Of a stretch of DNA of 47,427 bases, positions 22,592 through 32,123 are shown piece by piece; positions within the stretch are counted from its first letter, which is position 1; each line of letters opens with the position of its first letter. Source of the DNA: Oscillospiraceae bacterium (GTDB lineage: Bacteria > Bacillota > Clostridia > Oscillospirales > Oscillospiraceae); NCBI GenBank assembly GCA_022793095.1, contig JAAWCD010000063.1, positions 1-47,427 on the forward strand, written 5' to 3'. The translations under genes were made by a program, and so were the position numbers. The notes beneath the pieces were generated by a model, which had not been told where the DNA came from, did not search any database, and saw nothing but the letters and a program-made list of their open reading frames with translations.

Positions 22592-23905
22592 TTAACTCAT
22601 CAGCCCCGGCAGGAACGTGACAAGCTGGGGGAACAAACCGATCAGAATAACGATGGCCAGCTCGCAGATGAAGTAGGGCAGCACACCCTTGAAGATTTCC
22701 GAGGGATTCACCCGCAGGGCATTGGCCGTGGCAAAGACGTTCATGCCGATGGGGGGCGTCAGCCCGGCAATCTCGCACATGAAACACAGGGCGATGACCA
22801 GCGCGTAGGGGGAGTAGCCCAGCCCCACCAGAATGGGGAAGACCACGGGAACGGTGATGATGATGACGGATACGATGTCCATGACACAGCCGCAGAACAC
22901 GTACAGCAAAATCACCAGCAGAAAGACGACAAACCGGTGAGCGTGGACGTTGGCAATGGCCTGGGAGAGGTAGTCCGCCAGATGGGTGTCAGAGATGAAT
23001 TTGCTGAAAATCTGACCGGCCACAATGATGGGGAAGATGCCGGCTTCCATGACAGCCGCGTCCCACAGGGAGAAGCACAGACGTTTGAAGGGGAGCCGCT
23101 TGGCGAAAGCGTACAGACACACGGCCACCGCGCCGAAGGCGCCGCCCACCGTGGCGGTGAACCAGCCGAAGAAGGTGCCTCCGATGATGAGGCCGAAGAG
23201 GCACAGAATGGGAATCAGCAGCCGCAGGGAGTTGAGCTTTTCGGAAAGGGACACCTTGGGCCCGCCGCCGGCGGGAATGGCGTCCTTGTGCATAAAGCCG
23301 ATGATGCGGACAGTGACGCACAGGCCCAGAGCGGTGATGATGCCGGGAATGATGCCGCCCATGAGGGCCGTGCCCACGGACAGGGTCATGGGGGCCACCA
23401 TGCAGTACATGATAATGGCCATGGAGGGGGGAATCAGGGTGGACAGTGCGCCGGAGGCGGCGATACAGCCCAGGGAGTACCTCCGGCTGTAGCCGGACTT
23501 CTCCAGCTCAGGCATGGCCAGCTTGCCGAAGACGATGTTGCCCGCCACGGAGGAGCCGGAGCAGGCGCCGAAGATGGCGTTGGCGGCCACCACAGTGTAG
23601 AGCTGACCGCCCTTGATGCGGCCCAGGAAGGCCCGCATGGAGGAGAAAGCGCCCTCGGCAATGCCCGTTTCTCCCGCTAGCGCGCCCACCAGCATGAACA
23701 TGGGCAGCACCGCGTAGTCGTAGTTCGCGCCCAGCTCAAAGGGGTATGTTGTGAAGATGTTCAGGGCCATTTTGGGGTCTCCGCCGTAAAGGACCACAAA
23801 GCCCAGGAAGGCGCAGGACAGCATGGATACGAAGATGGGGAAGCCGGCAAAGACCATGACCATCATAAGTAAGAAAACCAGGATGCCAATCAGCCAGGGT
23901 TCCAT
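22592..23905 (-). CDS. TRAP transporter large permease, DctM family
   Basis: The 437-residue polytopic protein has the 12-helix DctM pattern: the opening GILVFLLMMVMVFAGFPI, ACSGSSVAGNIVFGKLAMPE, TLIPPSMAIIMY and GLTPPIGMNVF near the end. It forms the Na+-driven transport channel of the TRAP system. GGAGG lies before ATG 23905, which overlaps the dctQ stop (TAATG). Length is normal. Confidence 0.96.
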   Translation of the reverse strand: MEPWLIGILVFLLMMVMVFAGFPIFVSMLSCAFLGFVVLYGGDPKMALNIFTTYPFELGANYDYAVLPMFMLVGALAGETGIAEGAFSSMRAFLGRIKGGQLYTVVAANAIFGACSGSSVAGNIVFGKLAMPELEKSGYSRRYSLGCIAASGALSTLIPPSMAIIMYCMVAPMTLSVGTALMGGIIPGIITALGLCVTVRIIGFMHKDAIPAGGGPKVSLSEKLNSLRLLIPILCLFGLIIGGTFFGWFTATVGGAFGAVAVCLYAFAKRLPFKRLCFSLWDAAVMEAGIFPIIVAGQIFSKFISDTHLADYLSQAIANVHAHRFVVFLLVILLYVFCGCVMDIVSVIIITVPVVFPILVGLGYSPYALVIALCFMCEIAGLTPPIGMNVFATANALRVNPSEIFKGVLPYFICELAIVILIGLFPQLVTFLPGLMS

Positions 23906-24468
23906 TACACAGCACCTCCATTCTTGGAGCCGGGAGCGGGATGCTTGGCCAGATACAGCTTACGGATGATGTCCCACAGCAGGGAAACGGACAGCATGGC
24001 GAAGCTCAGGGCGGCAATCAGGGCGAAGGGCCAAAGAGGAAAGCCCACGCCGGAGACAGAGCTCATGCGGTGCCGGGCGATGAACTTACCCATCTGAACA
24101 AAGGCCCGCCAGCTGATGACCGCGCAGATGGCGGACCCAACCAGGTCGCCCAGCACAAAGCAGATGGTCTGAACAATCTGGGGCAGCTTGTTGGAAAGAA
24201 GGTCCACCTTGGTGTGGCCCCGGTCCATGGTCACATAAGCGGAGGCCAGAAAGGCCACCGGAATATGGAGGTACTGGATGATCTCTGTCGAGGCGGGAAT
24301 ACCGGAGATTGGAAGGCCGGCCTGCCGGAGTTTCTCGCCGATGACATTGAAGAAGGCCACCAGCATGATGCCCACCAGACAGACCGCAGATAGGTAGGAG
24401 ATAGACCGGACAACGGTGATAAAGGCGCGGTCCGCTTTGTGGAACAGGCTGTTCGGGGAATCGCTCAA
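23905..24468 (-). CDS. TRAP transporter small permease, DctQ family
   Basis: About 187 residues with four membrane helices (near 20-40, 65-80, 105-125, 145-165 from the chosen start), a DctQ hallmark. It couples the solute-binding protein to DctM. I chose TTG 24468, since AAAAGGAG lies 9 nt before it and the predicted protein then has family length; an upstream start would add 43 residues with no homology-like character. First gene of dctQMP; a TATACT -10-like box lies near 24650. Confidence 0.85.
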   Translation of the reverse strand: MSDSPNSLFHKADRAFITVVRSISYLSAVCLVGIMLVAFFNVIGEKLRQAGLPISGIPASTEIIQYLHIPVAFLASAYVTMDRGHTKVDLLSNKLPQIVQTICFVLGDLVGSAICAVISWRAFVQMGKFIARHRMSSVSGVGFPLWPFALIAALSFAMLSVSLLWDIIRKLYLAKHPAPGSKNGGAV

Positions 24469-24727
24469 CGCTCTCAACTCCTTTTCTGACGCTTCCGCCG
24501 GAGCTCCGGCGGGGGATTTTTGCGGTATCCAGCAAAAATCAGACCAGTTACTGGAACACAACACGGTGTTGAAAATAGAGGTGGAACAAATTCTCAATAA
24601 ATGGTCATTTGACTTTTTATCACGCTGAATACGACAATAAGATTAGAATATAGTATAGCGGAAGAAGGGAGATCATGCCTCGGTCATCCCGCACAAAAAG
24701 GCGGGGACAGGGCTGTGCATAGGGGTG

Positions 24728-25291
24728 TCAAAGGGTGTGAGTACAGATCTCCCTGATTTTCTGCTCCAGGCTCTTGAGGTCGTCGAAGGTCTCGGGCCGG
24801 CGGCGGGGGTCCCGGAGGAGGGCTGCGGGGTGATAGAGGGCCATCATCTGGATGCCGGCCTTCTCAAACCATTGGCCGTGCTCCCGGGTAATTTTGAAGT
24901 CGTCCTTGATGAGGCGCATGGCGGCAATCCGGCCCAGACAGACGATGATTTTGGGCTGAAGCAGCCGGACCTGTTCCCGCAGGTAGCCGATACAGGCATC
25001 CTGCTCCAGGGCGAGGGGGTCCCGGTTCTGGGGCGGACGGCATTTGACGATGTTTGCAATATAGTACTTGCTCCGGTCCAGGCCGATAATCTCCAGCATC
25101 TGGTCCAGGAACTGACCGCCCCGGCCCACAAAGGGACGGCCTTGCAGGTCCTCCTGCTCGCCGGGACCCTCCCCGATGAACATAACCTCGGCGCTCTGGC
25201 TGCCGTCGCCGAAGACCACATTGGTTCGTGTGTCGGCCAGGGCGCATTTCTGGCAGCTCCGGCACTGGGCCTCAAGCTCATTCCAATCCAT
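24728..25291 (-). CDS. Uracil-DNA glycosylase, family 4-type (iron-sulfur)
   Basis: The 187-residue protein shows the family 4 pattern: CRSCQKC near the N-terminus, [22 protein letters not shown] as the active-site motif, [11 protein letters not shown] with a further Cys, a fourth Cys soon after, and HPAALLR near the C-terminus. It removes uracil from DNA in base-excision repair and binds a 4Fe-4S cluster through these Cys. ATG 25291 follows AAAGGAG by 8 nt. A degenerate HT element lies just upstream. It is downstream of the nitroreductase on the same strand. Confidence 0.93.
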   Translation of the reverse strand: MDWNELEAQCRSCQKCALADTRTNVVFGDGSQSAEVMFIGEGPGEQEDLQGRPFVGRGGQFLDQMLEIIGLDRSKYYIANIVKCRPPQNRDPLALEQDACIGYLREQVRLLQPKIIVCLGRIAAMRLIKDDFKITREHGQWFEKAGIQMMALYHPAALLRDPRRRPETFDDLKSLEQKIREICTHTL

Positions 25292-25315
25292 TTTATCCAC
25301 TCCTTTTTACATGTT

Positions 25316-25347
25316 CCTGAAAAAGCTTGGCAAAGAACATTAAGCTG
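25316..25347 (-). repeat. Degenerate HT element before the uracil-DNA glycosylase gene
   Basis: Minus-strand order: CAGCTTAATGTTCTTTGCC, AAGCTTTTTCAGG. The tail of the GCTTTC subtype is clear; the hairpin has decayed. It ends 24 nt before the ATG, in the standard orientation. Confidence 0.65.
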
Positions 25348-25443
25348 ACATATTGCGGGGTTTTACAAGAGGCTTTGGGAAACCCCATGGTTTCGAGCCG
25401 CTTTGCAGGACCCGATGACCTCATCGGGCGTTTAGGACAGCTG

Positions 25444-26172
25444 TCACATTCCGAACTGGCGCAGGTATTCTGCCACGGAGCGGGTCATTTCCCTGGAAAA
25501 GCCGGAGTTGTACTTCCGGTCACAGAAGGCTTGGCACCATTCCTCGTAGGTCTTCTGTTCCGGCTTGTCCCGCAGCAGGGTCCGAAGCGTTTCCCGTCCC
25601 ATCCGGTGGTAGCCGTTCTCATGAACGATGTGCTCCATGGGGCACCGGTCCGGCTTGGGCCGGCTGGCCTGCTGCTGGGTGGGATAGCCGAACACCAGCA
25701 TGGCGGCGGGGAACACGTACTCCAGCAGTCCCAGCATTTCCCGGTGCCGCTCCCGCTGCTCCATCACGTCCCCGATGTAGCAGGAGCCGATCCCCAGGCT
25801 CCAGGCCGCGGTAACCGCGTTCTGAGCGGCGATCAGCGCGTCCGCCACCGCCAGCATCAGGTCGCCTGCTCCAGGGTCCCGGGGCTGACAGCCTGCGTCC
25901 TGAAAGGCGTCGTACCACTTTTGAACGTCGGCACAGAAAATCAGCACCAGGGGCGCCTTGGCAATAAAGGGCTGATGGTCGCAGGTCTCCGCCAGTTGGT
26001 CCTTCAAATGCTGGTCCGTGATATCCAAAATGGTGTAAAGCTGCTGATTCCCGGCGGTTGGGGCCTGCGATGCCGCCTGAAGAATCAGCGCCCGGTCCTT
26101 TGGGGCAATGGGCTGGCCAGTGAAAACCCGGACGGATTTCCGGGCGCAAAGCTGTTCGATGGTCTGATTCAT
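25444..26172 (-). CDS. Nitroreductase-family flavoprotein
   Basis: The 242-residue protein opens with ARKSVRVFTGQPI, the FMN-phosphate binding Arg segment of the nitroreductase fold, then ASQAPTAGNQQ, a GIGSCYIGD block and a C-terminal NfsA-like part with YPTQQQASRPKP. Enzymes of this type reduce flavins, quinones or nitro compounds with NAD(P)H; the substrate cannot be named. ATG 26172 follows AAAGGAG. A TATAAT-like -10 (26311-26316, minus strand) lies upstream, divergent from polC. Confidence 0.9.
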   Translation of the reverse strand: MNQTIEQLCARKSVRVFTGQPIAPKDRALILQAASQAPTAGNQQLYTILDITDQHLKDQLAETCDHQPFIAKAPLVLIFCADVQKWYDAFQDAGCQPRDPGAGDLMLAVADALIAAQNAVTAAWSLGIGSCYIGDVMEQRERHREMLGLLEYVFPAAMLVFGYPTQQQASRPKPDRCPMEHIVHENGYHRMGRETLRTLLRDKPEQKTYEEWCQAFCDRKYNSGFSREMTRSVAEYLRQFGM

Positions 26173-26414
26173 GACAACAACTCCTTTCCTCCGGCGGGCT
26201 GGGGCGGTTCCTTAAAACGACAGCCAGCCGTTCGATGACGGCGGCGTCCGCCGCCAGGCGTTTCCGTTGTGGCGCGTTTGATAGAATCACCTCTTTCCGG
26301 GGATTCATCAATTATACCAGATGTGTGAAAAAAAGAAAACTTCTTTTTCCCCTGCCCGGAACCGTTTGAACGCAGAAAAAGCCATTCAAGGAAATTCTCT
26401 GGCCGGCCGTGAAA

Positions 26415-26443
26415 TTGACAGATTTCCTTCCGTCGTTTATAAT
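26415..26443 (+). promoter_or_regulatory. polC promoter
   Basis: Perfect TTGACA (26415-26420) and TATAAT (26438-26443) with a 17-bp spacer, giving a leader of about 110 nt. Confidence 0.9.
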
Positions 26444-26557
26444 ATTAGGACCAACAGAAAAGAGAAGCCTCAAAGGCGCGTGTACGGCGGGAAGAAACGG
26501 ATGTTGTACCGGCTTCCTTTGTCACAAAAATTTCGGGTTACATGAGGAGAAACCTTC

Positions 26558-29500
26558 ATGAGCAGTGAAAAATTTCCACTTTTAAATATGTTTTCCCAGT
26601 GCACGCTGGATGGAGAACTCCTTCTGGCCGCTCAGGGCTGTTCCGTCTCCGCCGCAGCGGTGGACCAGAACGAGCGCACCATTGACCTGGAGGCGGAATT
26701 CTCCGTTCCGGTCCTCTCCGGCATACTGAACCGGCTTGCACAGACCCTGGCCAGCGCCTACGCCCTCCGGGAAGTCCGCTTCCACATCGGACGCGAGGCC
26801 GGGCCGGAACTGGCCCTTCCCTGGCTCAAGGAGCGGCTCAGCGAGCTCTACCCGCCCGCTTTGGGCCTGCTGGCCGGGGCGGAGCTGGGGGAGGAGGACG
26901 GCGTCCTCACCGTGGGGCTGAAAAACGGCGGCAGCGAGGCGCTCTCACCCTACGCAGCCCGGCTGTCTCTCCGGGTTCAGGAGGAGCTGGGCCGGAACCT
27001 GCGCTTCCGGTTTGTGGATGACCTTCCGGAGGACGAAACGGAGGTCTTTCAGCGGACGGAAGCCATCCGGGCCGAGACCGTCAAGACCCAGGGGCTTCAG
27101 CCCAAAACGGGCCCCTCCAAGGGAGGCGGTTCCGGCAAGGGCAGGCTGGAGGGCCCAAAGACCATCTACGGCCGGCCAATCCGGAAAGGGATGGAGCCGG
27201 TTTCCATTGGAACGCTGGACCTGGACATGGGCATGGTGGTGGTTCAGGGGGAAGTCTTTTCCGTGGAGCACCGGGAGCTGAAAAAGCGGAACGCCTGGGT
27301 CATCAATTTTGATATCACCGACCACACCGGCTCGGTGAGCGTCTCCAAGTACATGGAGCCGGACGAGGCCAAGCCCCTGCTGGACGGCATTGAGGTGGGT
27401 CAATACCTGCTCATTCAGGGCAAGGTGAACTTCAACCGGTACACCAACGACATGGAGCTGACTCCCTTTTCCATTCAGGCGGGCCAAAAGGCGGTCCGGC
27501 AGGACACCGCGCCGGAAAAGCGGGTGGAGCTCCACCTCCACACCCGGTTTTCCAGCATGGACGGCCTCACCGACATGGCCAAGGCTGTCAAGCGGGCGGA
27601 GAGCTGGGGCCACCGGGCCATTGCCATCACCGACCACGGCGTGGCTCAGGCCTACCCCGACGCCTGGCACACGGCCAAAAATATCAAAATTCTCTACGGC
27701 GTGGAGGCCTATTACCTCAACGACGTGGACGACCGGGTGGTGGTCCACGGGGACCGGGAGCAGGCGCTGACGGACGAGATTGTCTGCTTTGATATTGAGA
27801 CCACCGGCCTGTCCCCCCGAACCGATGTGCTGACGGAAATCGGCGCGGTGGTGCTGAAGAACGGGGAACTGGGGGAACGGTACTCCGCCTTTGTGAATCC
27901 GGGCCGGCCCCTGGAGCGGAACATCGTCGAGCTGACCGGTATCACCGACGGCATGCTGGCAGACGCCCCAGGCCAGGAGGAGGCGTTGAACGCCTTTTTA
28001 GACTGGGTGGGGGACCGGCCTCTGGCCGCCCACAACGCGGACTTCGACATGAGCTTTCTGGCCGAGGGCTGCCGCCGGATTGGGAGGCCCTTTGACAACA
28101 CCTCCATTGACACCTTGATTCTGGCCCAGAACCTGCTGCCGGATCTGAACAAGTTCAAGCTGGATATTGTGGCGGAGCATCTGCACCTGCCTGCCTTCAA
28201 CCACCACCGGGCCAGTGACGACGCGGCCACTGTGGGCTATATGCTCCAGCCCTTCACCCGCATGCTTCGGGACCAGGGAGTGACCACCCTCCAGCAGATC
28301 AATCCAGCCATGCGGAAGCTGCGGGGCCAGGGGAAGACCCGGCGGATGCCCAAGCATCTGATTGTGCTGGCCAAGAATCAGAGCGGCCTTCGCAACCTCT
28401 ACAAGCTGATTTCCAAGTCCCATCTGGAGCACTTCAAGCGGGTGCCCATCATGCCCAAGAGCCTCATCAACGAGAACCGGGAGGGGCTCATCATCGGCTC
28501 GGCCTGCGAGGCGGGAGAGTTGTTCCAGGCGGTGGTGGCCCACAAGGAGTGGGACGAGCTCAAGCGTATTGCCTCCTGGTATGACTTTTTGGAGATCCAG
28601 CCCCTGTGCAACAACTTCTTTATGCTGCGCAAGGGCATTGCCAAGGACGAGGAGGAGCTGCGGGAGTTTAACCGGACCATTCTGGCCCTGGGCAAGGAGA
28701 TGAACAAGCCCGTGTGCGCCACTGGAGACGTGCACTTCCTGGATCCGGAGGATGAAGTCTACCGGCACATTTTGCTGGCCTCCAAGAAGTTTGACGACGC
28801 GGACGAGCCCCTGCCCATCTACTTCAAAACCACCGATGAGATGCTGGAGGAGTTCCGCTATCTGGGGGAGGCGGACTGCCGCAAGGTGGTCATCGAGGAC
28901 CCCAACCGCATCGCGGACTGGTGCGACGCTATCCCGCCCCTGCCCAAGGGACTGTTCGCGCCCAAGCTGGAAAACTCCGCCGGAGAGCTGGAAATGCTGG
29001 TCTACAACAAGGCCCACGAGCTGTACGGGGAGGATCTGCCCCAGATTGTCCAGGACCGGATTGACTTGGAGCTGCCCGGCATCATCAAGCGGAAGTATGA
29101 CGTGATTTACATGTCCGCCCAGAAGCTGGTGCAGAACTCCCTGGAGCACGGCTATCTGGTGGGATCCCGAGGGTCGGTGGGTTCTTCCATCGTGGCCTTC
29201 CTGTCCGGCATCACCGAGGTCAACTCCCTGCCCGCCCACTACCGCTGCCCCAGTTGCAAGCACAGCGACTTCGAGACCGGTGCGGACTACGGCTGCGGCG
29301 CGGACATGCCGGACGCGGTGTGCCCGGTGTGCGGGACACCCTATGTGAAAGACGGGTTCAACATCCCCTTTGAGACCTTTTTGGGCTATGGCGGCACCAA
29401 GGTGCCGGATATCGACCTGAATTTCTCCGGCGAATATCAGGCCAAGGCTCACCGGTACACCTTTGAGCTCTTTGGGGAAAGTCATGTGTTCCGGGCGGGG

Positions 29501-30853
29501 ACCATCGGCACAGTGGCGGAGAAGACGGCCTTCGGCTATGTGAAAAAGTATCTGGAGGAACACGGCCGGATGGTGACGCGGGCAGAGGAAAACCGGCTGG
29601 CCAAGGGGTGCGTGGGCATCAAGCGGACCACGGGCCAGCACCCCGGCGGCATGGTGGTCATCCCCCAGGACAAGGAAATCTACGATTTCTGCCCAGTGCA
29701 GCGTCCGGCGGACGACCCTGACACCGACATTGTGACCACCCATTTTGAATATCACTGCATGGAGGACAACCTCCTCAAGCTGGACATGCTGGGCCACGAT
29801 GACCCCACGATTATCCGGCATTTGGAGGACATGACCGGAGTGGACGCCAAGACGATTCCCCTGGATGACAAAGATACCATGTCCATCTTCACCTCCTCCA
29901 AGGTGCTGGGCTATGAGGATGACCCGATTCTGGGCCCCACAGGGGCAGTGGCCATTCCGGAGTTCAATACCCGGTTTACCCGTGGCATGCTGATGGACAC
30001 CCAGCCCACCCAGTTCAACACCTTGATCCGGCTGTCCGGCTTCTCCCATGGAACGGACGTGTGGCTGGGCAACGCCCGGGATTTGATTGTGTCGGGCACG
30101 GCCACGGTTGATTCCACCGTGGGCTGCCGTGACGACATTATGCTCTATCTCATCAGCATGGGGCTGGAGCCGCTCATGTCCTTCAAGATTATGGAGGCGG
30201 TGCGGAAGGGCAAGGTGAAGAAGAAGGGCTTTGATCCGGGCTGGGAGGAAGCCATGGTGGAACACAAGGTTCCGGGCTGGTACATTGAGTCCCTGCGGAA
30301 GATTGGCTACCTGTTCCCCAAGGCCCACGCGGCAGCCTACGTGATGATGGCCTTCCGGATTGCCTGGTTTAAGGTTCATAGGCCCCTGGCGTTTTACGCG
30401 GCCTTTTTCTCCATTCGAGCCAAGGCTTTTGACGCGACGTGTATGTGCAAGGGGATGGACGTGTGCAAGGCGAAGATTAAGGAGATTGAAGGCAAGGAAA
30501 ACGCGGCGGCCGTAGAAGAGGACATGCTGGTCACGCTGGAAGTGTGCTATGAGTTTTATTTGAGAGGGTTCACCTTTGAGAAGATGGACTTGTACCAGTC
30601 TAAGGCGGTGGATTTCGTCCTGGTGGAGGAGAAAAACGCTTTGATTCCACCCTTTTCATCGGTGCCCGGCCTGGGCGAGTCGGCGGCCTTCGACATTGAG
30701 GAGAAGGTGGCGGCCCGGAACGGGGACCTTTTCATTTCGGTGGAAGAGTTTTCCGCCCTGTGCTCCAAGGTGTCCAAGGCCCATCTGGAGGGGCTGAAAA
30801 CCATGGGCGCGCTGGACGGACTGCCGGATACCAGCCAGCTGACGCTGTTTTAA
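26558..30853 (+). CDS. polC: DNA polymerase III alpha subunit, Gram-positive PolC type
   Basis: The 1,431-residue replicase has the PolC order: N-terminal domains, an OB fold (about residues 205-310), a PHP domain beginning HLHTRFSSMDG (H326, H328) split by a DEDD 3'-5' exonuclease starting D412-I-E-T-T-G, then the family C polymerase core with PDIDLNFS (D951, D953), and a zinc-binding Cys cluster (CPSC, CGAD, CPVC) near 897-930. It synthesises the chromosome with built-in proofreading. ATG 26558 follows GAGGAGA. A degenerate HT element follows 2 nt after its stop. Confidence 0.98.
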   Translation: MSSEKFPLLNMFSQCTLDGELLLAAQGCSVSAAAVDQNERTIDLEAEFSVPVLSGILNRLAQTLASAYALREVRFHIGREAGPELALPWLKERLSELYPPALGLLAGAELGEEDGVLTVGLKNGGSEALSPYAARLSLRVQEELGRNLRFRFVDDLPEDETEVFQRTEAIRAETVKTQGLQPKTGPSKGGGSGKGRLEGPKTIYGRPIRKGMEPVSIGTLDLDMGMVVVQGEVFSVEHRELKKRNAWVINFDITDHTGSVSVSKYMEPDEAKPLLDGIEVGQYLLIQGKVNFNRYTNDMELTPFSIQAGQKAVRQDTAPEKRVELHLHTRFSSMDGLTDMAKAVKRAESWGHRAIAITDHGVAQAYPDAWHTAKNIKILYGVEAYYLNDVDDRVVVHGDREQALTDEIVCFDIETTGLSPRTDVLTEIGAVVLKNGELGERYSAFVNPGRPLERNIVELTGITDGMLADAPGQEEALNAFLDWVGDRPLAAHNADFDMSFLAEGCRRIGRPFDNTSIDTLILAQNLLPDLNKFKLDIVAEHLHLPAFNHHRASDDAATVGYMLQPFTRMLRDQGVTTLQQINPAMRKLRGQGKTRRMPKHLIVLAKNQSGLRNLYKLISKSHLEHFKRVPIMPKSLINENREGLIIGSACEAGELFQAVVAHKEWDELKRIASWYDFLEIQPLCNNFFMLRKGIAKDEEELREFNRTILALGKEMNKPVCATGDVHFLDPEDEVYRHILLASKKFDDADEPLPIYFKTTDEMLEEFRYLGEADCRKVVIEDPNRIADWCDAIPPLPKGLFAPKLENSAGELEMLVYNKAHELYGEDLPQIVQDRIDLELPGIIKRKYDVIYMSAQKLVQNSLEHGYLVGSRGSVGSSIVAFLSGITEVNSLPAHYRCPSCKHSDFETGADYGCGADMPDAVCPVCGTPYVKDGFNIPFETFLGYGGTKVPDIDLNFSGEYQAKAHRYTFELFGESHVFRAGTIGTVAEKTAFGYVKKYLEEHGRMVTRAEENRLAKGCVGIKRTTGQHPGGMVVIPQDKEIYDFCPVQRPADDPDTDIVTTHFEYHCMEDNLLKLDMLGHDDPTIIRHLEDMTGVDAKTIPLDDKDTMSIFTSSKVLGYEDDPILGPTGAVAIPEFNTRFTRGMLMDTQPTQFNTLIRLSGFSHGTDVWLGNARDLIVSGTATVDSTVGCRDDIMLYLISMGLEPLMSFKIMEAVRKGKVKKKGFDPGWEEAMVEHKVPGWYIESLRKIGYLFPKAHAAAYVMMAFRIAWFKVHRPLAFYAAFFSIRAKAFDATCMCKGMDVCKAKIKEIEGKENAAAVEEDMLVTLEVCYEFYLRGFTFEKMDLYQSKAVDFVLVEEKNALIPPFSSVPGLGESAAFDIEEKVAARNGDLFISVEEFSALCSKVSKAHLEGLKTMGALDGLPDTSQLTLF

Positions 30854-30855
30854 GA

Positions 30856-30887
30856 CGCTTTTCTGGAAGGAAAAAATTAAACTGGCG
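30856..30887 (-). repeat. Degenerate HT element behind polC
   Basis: CGCTTTTCTGGAAGGAAAAA followed by ATTAAACTGGCG. Position and orientation match the 3' copies (hairpin at the stop, tail away) but CAAAAAGAAC has been lost. Confidence 0.5.
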
Positions 30888-30950
30888 TGCCGCGGCGCGG
30901 CGCTGGAAATGCCCGTTCTTCTAAAACCGCGCACCAAGGAGGAACCTGTG

Positions 30951-32057
30951 ATGCTGAATCAAGGCCAGCGAAAGAGGAAACGGATGCTGGGCCGCCTGGC
31001 CGGCATTGCCGTTGGCCTGGCGGCGGGCGTGTGTTTGGGCCTGCTGGTCAGCGCGATGGACCTGCACTTTCCCTTTGTTCAATACAGCCTGCCCGGTTTT
31101 CTGGCGTCGGTGATTGGGACCATGCTGGTTGGCTGCGTGCTGGTGACCAACATCCACGAGCTGGGACACCTGACGGCGGGCCTGCTCCAAGGCTACCGCC
31201 TGCTGTCCTACCGGATGGGACCGGTCTGCTGGGAGTATGAAAACGGGAAAATGGTGATCCGCTTCCGGCTGAACAAGGGCTATTCCGGCCTGTGCGCCAT
31301 GCTGCCGCCAAAGCGGAGAAGTGGCCGGCTGGCGCATCTGTACTACTATGCGGGGGGAATTCTGTTCAATCTGCTCACTGCCGGACTGTTGATGCTGTGG
31401 CTCCGGCTGGGGGCGGGCACCCTCTGGCTGAGGGACGCGCTGACGCTGATCGCCTTTTTCTCCCTTGCCATTGGTCTGGTGAATCTGATTCCCTATTTCA
31501 GCCAGGGGAATCCCACGGACGGAAAGATGATTTGGACCCTGCTGGCCGGGAAGGAGGAGGCCAAGGCCTACCTTGCCCTGACCCAGGTGTCGGCCCAGCT
31601 GGCCAGCGGGGTGCGGCCCGGCCGGCTGAAGCTGCCCAAGTCCCTGGACTGTCTGCCCCAGGGAAAGCTGTTCGAGTACTATTTCCTGCTGGACCGGGGA
31701 GAGCTGGACCAGGCCTGGGCGGCGCTGGGAGAGCTGGAGCGAACGATAGACCGGTTTCCCAGCGTGGGGGTGACGGCGCTGTACTACGAGCTGTGCTTCT
31801 CAGCCTGCCTGCGGGAGGACATTCCCAAGGCGAAGGAGTGGCACGAGCGGGTCCAGCTGACGCTGGACCAGGACAAGGACGCCAACGGCCTGCGGGTGCG
31901 GGCCTACTACGCCTGGTACGCGGAGGGGGACTGGGCGGGAGCCCGAACCCTGGCCCAGGAGGGCCAGGCAGTGCTGTCAGTGTATCCGGTCCAGGGCCAG
32001 GCGGAGATGGAAGGGGAGCTGCTGCGAAAGCTGCTGGACCTTCTGGACCAGGGGTAA
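30951..32057 (+). CDS. M50-like membrane metalloprotease
   Basis: The 368-residue protein has helices near 15-35 and 48-66, the zinc motif H69-E-L-G-H73 in the membrane, and the distant N187-P-T-D-G partner motif. This matches site-2 protease (M50/SpoIVFB-like) architecture. A C-terminal helical half (about 220-368) with repeated Leu-rich pairs looks like TPR-type repeats. These proteases cut substrates within membranes, often in signalling; the target is unknown. AAGGAGG lies before ATG 30951. It probably shares the polC transcript. A short hairpin follows the stop. Confidence 0.82.
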   Translation: MLNQGQRKRKRMLGRLAGIAVGLAAGVCLGLLVSAMDLHFPFVQYSLPGFLASVIGTMLVGCVLVTNIHELGHLTAGLLQGYRLLSYRMGPVCWEYENGKMVIRFRLNKGYSGLCAMLPPKRRSGRLAHLYYYAGGILFNLLTAGLLMLWLRLGAGTLWLRDALTLIAFFSLAIGLVNLIPYFSQGNPTDGKMIWTLLAGKEEAKAYLALTQVSAQLASGVRPGRLKLPKSLDCLPQGKLFEYYFLLDRGELDQAWAALGELERTIDRFPSVGVTALYYELCFSACLREDIPKAKEWHERVQLTLDQDKDANGLRVRAYYAWYAEGDWAGARTLAQEGQAVLSVYPVQGQAEMEGELLRKLLDLLDQG

Positions 32058-32088
32058 AGCCTGAATGGAACGAAACTCGAAGCGGAAA

Positions 32089-32123
32089 ATCCCGGCTGCT
32101 GTTCAGCAGCCGGGATTTTTCTG
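32089..32123. terminator. Terminator between M50 and anti-sigma genes
   Basis: AAATCCCGGCTGCTG pairs with CAGCAGCCGGGATTT around TTC, followed by T bases; convergent genes share it. Confidence 0.85.

Noticed and set aside
26321-26545. Small gene before polC
   Set aside because: The frame spans the consensus polC promoter and lacks a ribosome-binding site.
27998-30379. 793-codon antisense frame across polC
   Set aside because: Same reason: a GC-rich shadow of polC without domain or start evidence.
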